Part shown: positions 5,946-11,227 of the stretch, in pieces
How positions within the stretch are numbered: the first letter of the stretch is position 1
Layout: every line of letters begins with the position of its first letter
Assembly (NCBI GenBank): GCA_030743915.1
Contig: JASLRP010000348.1
Location: 1 to 11,227 of the forward strand
Reading direction: 5' to 3'
Length of the DNA: 11,227 nucleotides
Source: SAR202 cluster bacterium
Lineage (GTDB): Bacteria > Chloroflexota > Dehalococcoidia > Lucifugimonadales > UBA1123
Notes under the pieces: generated by a model
The model's input: the letters and a program-made list of their open reading frames with translations, nothing else
Told to the model about the DNA's origin: nothing
Databases searched by the model: none
Position numbers and translations under genes: made by a program

Positions 5946-7052
5946 TTAATGATGGCATCCTCTGGCCAGAATCGGCCACACGGCCTCAACTTCACCGTTT
6001 CGGACGGCCACAAATTGGTCCCATCGGTTGACCATGATGTCCTGCTGAGCGCTCAGCAGCAGAAATTGGTCTCCAACTTCCAAAGGCAAGTCATCCTCAG
6101 AACGTAGTACGATGTTATCGGCCTCCAGCGACTCTACATCGACTCCCGCGATTCCGTCCACTCTGGGAAGCGCTCCTCCGGGAGACGTCATCGCTCTGTA
6201 ACCAACATCTCCGACCGCAGTTTTGTTGTCTGGTTTGCTGATTACCGTTGACAGGACTTTAACCGCGAATTGGAACGCGTCCATGTAATCTGCTTGGGTT
6301 GCCATGAGAGCGTAGGTTCCGCCCTGCACCTCGTCAACGCCGGGAATCTCCGGCGCAACATCGTAGGTCCATGTTTCGCCTGTCGAGACGATATCGACGG
6401 GAATGCCTTCCGCTTCAATGGCATCCTTGACGTCGAGGCACATCTGGATGTACCTGCGTCCTTCGATGAATCTGGATTCCCTATCGGTGTCATCATCGGC
6501 GGACAGAGATTGATGGCTCATAACGCCCTTGAAGGTTACGCCCGGCAACTCGTTTGTGAGTTTGGCAAGCTCCACCCCGCGCTCGACGGCTCGAATGCCT
6601 CCCCTGCCCATGGAGGTGTCAACTTCAAGGACAACGCCAACATCCGCGCCCATTTCAGAAGAAATGCGGGACAAGTCGTTCAGCGGCCCGTCGGAGTCCA
6701 CCGACAGTTTGATGTCTGCGATTTTGGACAGCGCAGAAACTCGCGCCAGTTTATCCGGCGCGACCACCTGACTGGTTATCAAAATATCCGAAATGCCACC
6801 CTCCACCATCACCTCGGCCTCGGCGGTTTTTGCCGTGCAGACGCCGCCCATTGTCCCTCCGGCGCGAATCTGTTTATGGAGAATGATCGGCGTCTTGATG
6901 TTCTTTGCATGTTCCCGCATCTTGGTAGGCGAGTCGGCATAAAGGTCCGCCACGACGCCGAAATTATGCTCCAGCGCTTCCAGGTCAACAATCATGCACG
7001 GCGTGTCCAACTCGGCCAACGGCGTGCCAATTCGAGGTCTATAACTGCTCAT
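5946..7052 (-). CDS. D-threonine aldolase-family (fold-type III PLP) enzyme
   Basis: Predicted PLP enzyme of the alanine-racemase-barrel group that includes D-threonine aldolase and D-serine dehydratase; it would cleave or dehydrate a D-beta-hydroxy amino acid. Length 368 aa. The N-terminal GTPLAELDTPCMIVDLEAL precedes REHAKNIKTP, in which K50 matches the Schiff-base lysine of the family's RPHxKTHK motif. GRGG (R150) and the phosphate-binding STG (223-225) are kept, as is DVGYRAM (282-288). The C-terminal metal site, normally HxD/HxC in a PGHCDPTVN-like segment, reads SAQQDIMVN (334-342): Asp remains but His is Gln, and the EHG motif is EDD. Activity may therefore be metal-independent or altered. 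Start ATG 7052 has AAGGAG at a 6-nt spacing. It lies between its lysine-less paralogue and the dehydratase in one operon. Confidence 0.87.
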   Translation of the reverse strand: MSSYRPRIGTPLAELDTPCMIVDLEALEHNFGVVADLYADSPTKMREHAKNIKTPIILHKQIRAGGTMGGVCTAKTAEAEVMVEGGISDILITSQVVAPDKLARVSALSKIADIKLSVDSDGPLNDLSRISSEMGADVGVVLEVDTSMGRGGIRAVERGVELAKLTNELPGVTFKGVMSHQSLSADDDTDRESRFIEGRRYIQMCLDVKDAIEAEGIPVDIVSTGETWTYDVAPEIPGVDEVQGGTYALMATQADYMDAFQFAVKVLSTVISKPDNKTAVGDVGYRAMTSPGGALPRVDGIAGVDVESLEADNIVLRSEDDLPLEVGDQFLLLSAQQDIMVNRWDQFVAVRNGEVEAVWPILARGCHH

Positions 7053-7068
7053 TATGGTCTCCTTCAAA

Positions 7069-7090
7069 TCAATGCGGAATGTCGCATTGA
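7069..7090. repeat. Inverted repeat (hairpin) between the two PLP-family genes
   Basis: TCAATGCG (7069-7076) and CGCATTGA (7083-7090) form a perfect 8-bp stem with a 6-nt loop in the 48-nt gap between the paralogues, just upstream of the Shine-Dalgarno of the second one. On the transcribed strand it is followed by only TTT, too short and AT-rich to be a convincing terminator. It could be an mRNA-stability or differential-expression element, or a small operator. Confidence 0.5.
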
Positions 7091-7100
7091 AGCGATTTCG

Positions 7101-8189
7101 TTAGCTGTATTGACCGCGGGCCGCTACGTCCCAAACGGCTTCCAACGCGCCATTTTCAGCGGCATGGATGAAGTCGTAAACGTTGGCGCAGTTGCCAATA
7201 TCTGACGGAATCAGCCAGACTTTATCTCCGATGTTCAGCGATTGTTGAGCATCTCCTTCAACGTTCAAGCCACCATGCTCCGCGCTCATCCGAGAGAGAG
7301 ACAAGCCTGACACTCCATCGACAGCAGGCAATCCAGTATCGATGCTGGACGCTTTTTGGCCCGTATCCAACCAGGCCACCTCTGGCTCCGGATGGGTTAT
7401 CACTGTCGTCAAAATCTTTGCGGCGTTTTGAAGGTTCGAATGATACGTGGTGTGGCGACTGTCCATGAGCGCATAGGCTCCCGCAATCACCTCTGTGACG
7501 CCGTCGGCGCCCCCATCGCGGATAAGAGCGTCGTTCGCTGACACACTCACGGTGGGCACGTTTATGCCAGAACTCACCAGAACATCTCGTGTGTCCAGCA
7601 AGGTCTGCAACGTCTGCGAACCAGGGCTGTTGTCCTCGAATTCGCCCTCGGCGTACAGTCCTTTGAACGCCAAGCCTTTGTGCGTGACCACCGCTCTTGT
7701 TAGGGCCAGAGCGTCGTCGGCAGACGCTGCTCCGATGCGCCCGGCCGCTGATCTGACCTGTGCCAGCACTCCAAGTTCCACCCCTGCATTGGACGCGACC
7801 TCAGACAGCAATTTCGTATTGGCTTCGCTTTCAACAACAACCGTCACGCTGCATCGAGAGGCAACCCCGCAGGCGCGGATTATCTTCGATCTCGTCACCA
7901 GCAGATTTCTAATCAATATGTCCGACACGCCGTTTTCCGAGAACACTTCCGCTTCTCCAACTGTGGAGACCGCGACACCTCCAACAGTTCCAGGAGCGTC
8001 AAGCTGCATAGCAGCGATGGCGGGGCACAGATGCGAGTGGACATCAGGTCGTATCAATGAAGGCCCATTGACGAAGGCTCCGTGAACTTCATCGATGTTC
8101 TGTTTCATCGATCCGACGTCAACCACCAGCGCCGGAGTGTCCAATTCTTCAACCGGCGTGCCCACTGCTTTGAATACAGGTCTTTCCAT
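7101..8189 (-). CDS. D-threonine aldolase-like paralogue lacking the PLP lysine (probable pseudoenzyme or divergent enzyme)
   Basis: Full-length (362 aa) relative of the next gene: same N-terminus (GTPVEELDTPALVVDV), same barrel landmarks (GGVAVSTVGEAEVFSENGVS, GRIG with R151, AYALMDS) and same end (EAVWDVAARG). The family motif RPHxKTHKxP reads RPDVHSHLCP at 47-56, so the Schiff-base Lys is H51 and the preceding His is D49. The phosphate loop STG of its neighbour is SAN (217-219). The metal segment PSDIGNCANVYD (328-339) lacks the HxD pair, although EHG (304-306) is kept. It therefore should not bind PLP in the usual way. Start ATG 8189 has GGAG 6 nt upstream; an ATG at 8192 abuts it and a GTG at 8228 is a weaker option. 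There is no frameshift or stop and codon use is normal, so it appears to be under selection. First gene of the operon. Confidence 0.82.
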   Translation of the reverse strand: MERPVFKAVGTPVEELDTPALVVDVGSMKQNIDEVHGAFVNGPSLIRPDVHSHLCPAIAAMQLDAPGTVGGVAVSTVGEAEVFSENGVSDILIRNLLVTRSKIIRACGVASRCSVTVVVESEANTKLLSEVASNAGVELGVLAQVRSAAGRIGAASADDALALTRAVVTHKGLAFKGLYAEGEFEDNSPGSQTLQTLLDTRDVLVSSGINVPTVSVSANDALIRDGGADGVTEVIAGAYALMDSRHTTYHSNLQNAAKILTTVITHPEPEVAWLDTGQKASSIDTGLPAVDGVSGLSLSRMSAEHGGLNVEGDAQQSLNIGDKVWLIPSDIGNCANVYDFIHAAENGALEAVWDVAARGQYS

Positions 8190-8260
8190 CATCGTCTCCG
8201 TGTCCCATCTGGAGATGGGTTGATTCACTTAACCCCGCATCAATGATCCGAAGCGAGTCG

Positions 8261-8289
8261 AGAATATCACAGGCGCATTGGCGAGTCCA
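8261..8289 (-). promoter_or_regulatory. Candidate promoter of the PLP-family/dehydratase operon
   Basis: On the minus strand, TGGACT (8284-8289, 4 of 6 to the -35), a 17-nt spacer and TATTCT (8261-8266, 4 of 6 to the -10) give a start near 8254 and a leader of about 65 nt before the ATG at 8189. Both boxes are individually modest; the call rests mainly on the spacing and on the mirror-image promoter serving the divergent gene. Confidence 0.4.
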
Positions 8290-8321
8290 TGAGTGGTGAG
8301 GCGCGATTCTCAGCGCCCCAT

Positions 8322-8349
8322 TGGACTCATCCGAGGTTAGTGATATATT
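8322..8349 (+). promoter_or_regulatory. Candidate promoter of the amidohydrolase gene
   Basis: TGGACT (8322-8327), a 16-nt spacer and TATATT (8344-8349, 5 of 6 to the -10) predict a start near 8356 and a leader of about 31 nt. The same TGGACTC element occurs in inverted orientation at 8283-8289 in the opposing promoter. The rest of the divergent gap (8193-8386) holds no other feature that I can support. Confidence 0.5.
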
Positions 8350-8386
8350 TCTCGGTGGCACAAACAGGCAAACATGGAGGATTATT

Positions 8387-9610
8387 GTGATCGCGATTAC
8401 CGGAGTTCGACTGATTGATGGCAAGGGCGGGTCGTTCAATGAGGCTACGGTTTTGGTGAATGGAACCGAAATCTCGGAGGTTCGGACCGCCGGCAGGGCG
8501 CAAATTCCTGACGGAACGCAGATTATCGACGGCAATGGCATGACCATGCTGCCAGGCCTGATTGATTGTCACGATCACTTGTCTTCGATGGGATACGGGC
8601 TGGCGGATAAATGGGGACTCACCGAGCCGGTCAGCCAGCGACACATGCGAATTGCCTCCGTGCTGAAGCAGACGCTTGAAACCGGATACACGACCGTTCG
8701 AGACGGCGGAGGTTTGGACGCGGGATTCCGCATGGCGGTGGATGAGGCCCTGGTTCCCGGCCCTAACCTCCAGGTCGTGCTGGACGTCATCACTCCCACT
8801 GGAGGAATTGGCGATCATGCCAGCCCATCCGGTTACCACCACCCCGCCCCTCCCAATCCTTCCCTGCCAAACGGCGTCGCAGACGGACCTGCGGCGGCCA
8901 GAGCAAAGGTCAGAGAGATGGTGCTTGGCGGGGCCGATGCCATCAAGACTGGCACCACGGGAGGCGCCAGCTCCCGTCCAGGCCTTGGACCCAAGGACCT
9001 GCACATGGGCAGGGACGAGCTTGAGGCTATTGTTGACGAGGCCCATGCCCACGGGAAACGAGTGATGTGTCACGCGCTGGGCGGCCCAGGACTCCGCATG
9101 GCGGTCGAGGTTGGCGTTGACTCCATTGAGCACGGGACCCATCTGGATGAGGATCCCGACCTGCTACCCCTGATGGTAGAAAACGACGTGTATTACATCC
9201 CCACGTTCAGCGTGTACATCTACCACCGCGCCGCGGGCACGCCTCATGGCAGGGCCAGGTCCGATGAGCTAACCGAACACCACGTCGAAAGCCTCCAAAT
9301 GGCGATGGAGGCCGGCGTCAAGATCGTAACCGGAACAGACGCCGGAGGCTGGGTCCACGGCAACAACGCTCAGGAGATCAGCTGTCTGGTCGAAGCTGGC
9401 ATGCCGCCTATGGAGGCGATCATATCCGCCACCAGCAGAGCTGCCGAGTGCCTGGGCCTGGATGATGTCAAGGGCTCAATCGAGGTTGGCAAGACTGCCG
9501 ATCTGATCCTCGTGGACTCAAATCCACTGGATGACGTGACCACTCTTGAAAAAGGTGGAAGCGTTCGTTTCGTCATGAAAGGCGGCGCCACCGTGGCCAA
9601 CAATATATGA
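8387..9610 (+). CDS. Metal-dependent amidohydrolase (imidazolonepropionase-related / Xaa-Pro dipeptidase-like)
   Basis: Amidohydrolase-superfamily barrel enzyme, 407 aa, predicted to be cytoplasmic, with the complete binuclear metal site: H62-D-H64 in LPGLIDCHDHLS, K187 (carboxylated bridging Lys) in DAIKTGTTGG, H229 in MCHALGG, H249 in SIEHGTHLD and D318 in GTDAGG. The small N- and C-terminal strands form the usual composite beta domain; the C-terminus carries GSIEVGKTADLILVDSNPL. This subgroup (COG1228-type) includes prolidases hydrolysing N-acyl- or peptidyl-proline/arginine and other cyclic or acyl amides, so the substrate is unassigned. The start is the GTG at 8387 with GGAGG at 8376-8380. 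It is divergent from the PLP/dehydratase operon and probably functionally linked with it. The next gene may overlap its stop. Confidence 0.92.
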   Translation: MIAITGVRLIDGKGGSFNEATVLVNGTEISEVRTAGRAQIPDGTQIIDGNGMTMLPGLIDCHDHLSSMGYGLADKWGLTEPVSQRHMRIASVLKQTLETGYTTVRDGGGLDAGFRMAVDEALVPGPNLQVVLDVITPTGGIGDHASPSGYHHPAPPNPSLPNGVADGPAAARAKVREMVLGGADAIKTGTTGGASSRPGLGPKDLHMGRDELEAIVDEAHAHGKRVMCHALGGPGLRMAVEVGVDSIEHGTHLDEDPDLLPLMVENDVYYIPTFSVYIYHRAAGTPHGRARSDELTEHHVESLQMAMEAGVKIVTGTDAGGWVHGNNAQEISCLVEAGMPPMEAIISATSRAAECLGLDDVKGSIEVGKTADLILVDSNPLDDVTTLEKGGSVRFVMKGGATVANNI

Positions 9611-9675
9611 GACCCCCTGCTGTCTTCGCGTCTGGTAACATTAGGAATCAACGTCAAAATGCCAAGGAGATGGGA

Positions 9676-10221
9676 TTGGAGTTAACCGAATTCGGGTTCG
9701 GAGGCGTGACGCTCATGGATGGTGAGAGGGTCGCGTTCGCCATCAACATGGCCGATTCCGCTGGCCGGCCATCATCGAGACGTCCCGAGGCTTTGCTTTT
9801 GACCGACAGCCGTATCATCCATCTCAGTGGTGGCGAGAAGCAACGGAGGGCGGTGATGGCTGCCGTGAAAGACGTGGAGGCGGTAGAAATCACCGCCAGT
9901 CGTCAGGGATACAGCGCCTACCTCTGGGCCGCGTTGGCAGTGGTGTTGTCGATTGTGATGTTTGGGACCATTGAGAACACAGGCGTGAAGCTGGCGTCGT
10001 CCGCAATCGTGCTGTTGATGGGCGTTTACCTTGTGGTCAGCCAGGTGACGGAGCCTGGCAATCCGATGGTTGTGTTTCGCGCAGGCGGTTCGGAAATTCA
10101 GTGGGAGTTCGACTCGGGTGAGAACTCTGAAGACGTGAACTCGTTTATCAATCGGTTGTACCAGATCAAAGAATCATCGGTGAATCATTCAGGAGCGCCA
10201 GCCAGCTTCGCTCCTCGCTAG
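9676..10221 (+). CDS. Small membrane protein with a PH-like domain and two transmembrane helices, function unknown
   Basis: I do not recognise a named family. From the proposed TTG start (9676) it has 181 aa. The first ~75 residues are soluble and contain EALLLTDSRIIHLSG, a strand-turn-strand typical of bacterial PH-like domains, then KDVEAVEI. Two hydrophobic helices follow (about residues 83-100, AALAVVLSIVMFG, and 106-124, ASSAIVLLMGVYLVV). The C-terminal part GNPMVVFRAGGSEIQWEF, then SEDVNSFINRLYQIK, looks like the closing strands and helix of a PH fold, so the hairpin seems inserted into the domain. Start: AAGGAG (9664-9669) is 6 nt before the TTG at 9676; the ATG at 9670 abuts the RBS, and an ATG at 9607 overlaps the amidohydrolase stop as ATGA but has no RBS. 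Probably translated after the amidohydrolase gene; converges on tsaD. Confidence 0.75.
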   Translation: MELTEFGFGGVTLMDGERVAFAINMADSAGRPSSRRPEALLLTDSRIIHLSGGEKQRRAVMAAVKDVEAVEITASRQGYSAYLWAALAVVLSIVMFGTIENTGVKLASSAIVLLMGVYLVVSQVTEPGNPMVVFRAGGSEIQWEFDSGENSEDVNSFINRLYQIKESSVNHSGAPASFAPR

Positions 10222-11227
10222 CCCAGCCGTAGATTCGGAATCACGTCCAGGTCCCAGATGCGGTCGGGGCTGTCCTTGATTCGGAGGAATGCCGCAGCCC
10301 CGATCATCGCAGCGTTGTCCGTGCATAATCCTGGCCTCGGCACCACGACGGGAACCGGAGCCTGATCGGACATCCATTCCCTTAACTGCGAGTTAGCGGC
10401 GACCCCACCGCCCATCAAAATGCCTTTCACATCGTATCGTTTCGTGGCCTCAATTGTTCTTCTGACCAACGTGTCCACCATGGCTTCCTGAAAGGCCGCC
10501 GCCACCTCTGCCACTTCTTGAGCATCCAGTTCCTGGCCTTCGGTTGGCGGGTACATGCCCTTTTCTTCAGCGCGTCGAAGCGCTGCCGTTTTCAGGCCGC
10601 TGAAGCTGAAGTCCAGCGAGTTCTTCACATTGGGCCTTGGCAGTCTCCGTTCTGTGCCGTGTGCAGCCTCGGCGGAGCGCTGAATCTCAGGCCCGCCCGG
10701 AAATCCCAGGCCCAGAACCCTGGCCGCCTTGTCGAAAGCCTCGCCAGCAGCGTCATCCCTGGTCCTGCCCACAAGCTCATAATCGCCGTGCCCCCGCATG
10801 ACGATCAGATCGGTGTGGCCTCCGGATGTAATAAGGCACATAAGTGGGAATCCAGGGTTGGACTCTGGGTCAAGGTCTTCCTCCAGCCATGTGGCGTAGA
10901 TATGCCCTTCCAGATGGTTTACGCCGATAAATGGCAGGTTGTGAGAGACAGCCAACCCTTTTGCGGAGTTGACCCCGACCAGTAGTGATCCCGCCAGTCC
11001 AGGCCCATGAGTCACCGCGATCCCATCCAAGTCTTCGAGACTGATTGTTGCTTCGGAGAGAGCGGTCTCGACGACTGGAATCATGGCTGTCATATGCTGA
11101 CGGGACGCGATTTCCGGAACAATACCGCCGTACCGGGCGTGCATCTCCACCTGAGACGCAATGACATTCGAGTGAATTATCGTGCCATCCTCAATCACGG
11201 CGGCGGCGGTCTCGTCGCAAGAGGTTT
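10218..11227 (-). CDS. tsaD: tRNA N6-adenosine threonylcarbamoyltransferase TsaD (first few codons beyond the window edge)
   Basis: Transfers the threonylcarbamoyl group to A37 of ANN-decoding tRNAs (t6A synthesis), with TsaB and TsaE as partners, neither of which is in the window. 335 residues are visible. The frame is open to the window edge, beginning TSCDETAAAV, which matches the TSCDET motif that starts near residue 8 in E. coli TsaD; a GTG at 11198 lies inside this motif and is not the start. The metal ligands H111 and H115 (VNHLEGHIYA, E. coli-like numbering if seven residues are missing), SGGHTDL, DFSFSGLKTA, MGGGVAANSQLR and the C-terminal CTDNAAMIG with the third ligand Asp are all present. 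The stop at 10218-10220 overlaps the convergent membrane-protein stop within CTAG, and no terminator lies between them. Confidence 0.96.
   Translation of the reverse strand, partial: TSCDETAAAVIEDGTIIHSNVIASQVEMHARYGGIVPEIASRQHMTAMIPVVETALSEATISLEDLDGIAVTHGPGLAGSLLVGVNSAKGLAVSHNLPFIGVNHLEGHIYATWLEEDLDPESNPGFPLMCLITSGGHTDLIVMRGHGDYELVGRTRDDAAGEAFDKAARVLGLGFPGGPEIQRSAEAAHGTERRLPRPNVKNSLDFSFSGLKTAALRRAEEKGMYPPTEGQELDAQEVAEVAAAFQEAMVDTLVRRTIEATKRYDVKGILMGGGVAANSQLREWMSDQAPVPVVVPRPGLCTDNAAMIGAAAFLRIKDSPDRIWDLDVIPNLRLG

Noticed and set aside
4977..6107. Open frame of 376 codons on the plus strand opposite the dehydratase and the end of the PLP-family gene
   Set aside because: It is antisense to two clearly conserved genes, crosses their intergenic gap, has no ribosome-binding site and shows no recognisable domain; long antisense frames are common opposite GC-rich genes.
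6270..7205. Open frame of 311 codons on the plus strand opposite the two PLP-family genes
   Set aside because: Shadow of conserved minus-strand genes, with no RBS and a composition rich in His/Arg/Gly as expected of an antisense frame.
8327..9142. Open frame of 271 codons on the minus strand opposite the amidohydrolase
   Set aside because: Antisense to a gene with a complete set of catalytic residues and a strong RBS; the frame encodes no recognisable motif.

Overview
The window looks like a chromosomal segment from a free-living, moderately GC-rich bacterium. Gene content and style fit Chloroflexota, possibly a SAR202-like marine lineage. The clues are a long Alu-containing SRP RNA of the Gram-positive/Chloroflexota/Deinococcus kind, an apparently leaderless gene, and a housekeeping backbone next to an enolase-superfamily dehydratase with other catabolic enzymes. 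The taxonomic placement is inference; nothing in the window proves it.

Left part (1-2796, all on the minus strand). Reading leftwards: a METTL7-like SAM methyltransferase and a Nudix hydrolase, then a non-coding gene for the 270-nt SRP RNA (ffs) with its own near-consensus promoter, then rsmA/ksgA (16S rRNA dimethyladenosine methylation) and ispE (isoprenoid precursor synthesis, cut by the left edge). ffs, rsmA and ispE are packed so tightly that they may be one transcript.

Middle (2797-4750). A compact divergent promoter region separates the methyltransferase from a plus-strand pair: a classical SDR oxidoreductase and a thioredoxin-reductase-like flavoprotein with an altered NADPH-binding motif. 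A strong hairpin terminator follows, with its T-run on the minus strand.

Catabolic island (4752-9610). A minus-strand operon encodes, in transcription order, a degenerate D-threonine-aldolase-family paralogue that lacks the PLP lysine, a second paralogue that keeps it, and a galactonate-dehydratase-like enolase-superfamily enzyme. Divergently transcribed from the same 200-bp region is a metal-dependent amidohydrolase (prolidase/imidazolonepropionase type). The two promoters share a TGGACTC element in inverted orientation. The group looks like an uptake-independent degradation module in which the amidohydrolase releases an acid or amino acid, the PLP protein(s) cleave or remodel a beta-hydroxy amino acid, and the dehydratase acts on a hydroxy acid. 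The actual substrate is unknown. The side-by-side intact and lysine-less PLP paralogues are the most unusual thing in the window.

Right part (9607-11227). A small membrane protein with a PH-like fold interrupted by two transmembrane helices follows the amidohydrolase. It converges on tsaD (tRNA t6A synthesis), whose stop codon shares a CTAG palindrome with it. tsaD is cut by the right edge only a few codons from its start. I found no tRNA gene, CRISPR array, insertion sequence or phage feature.
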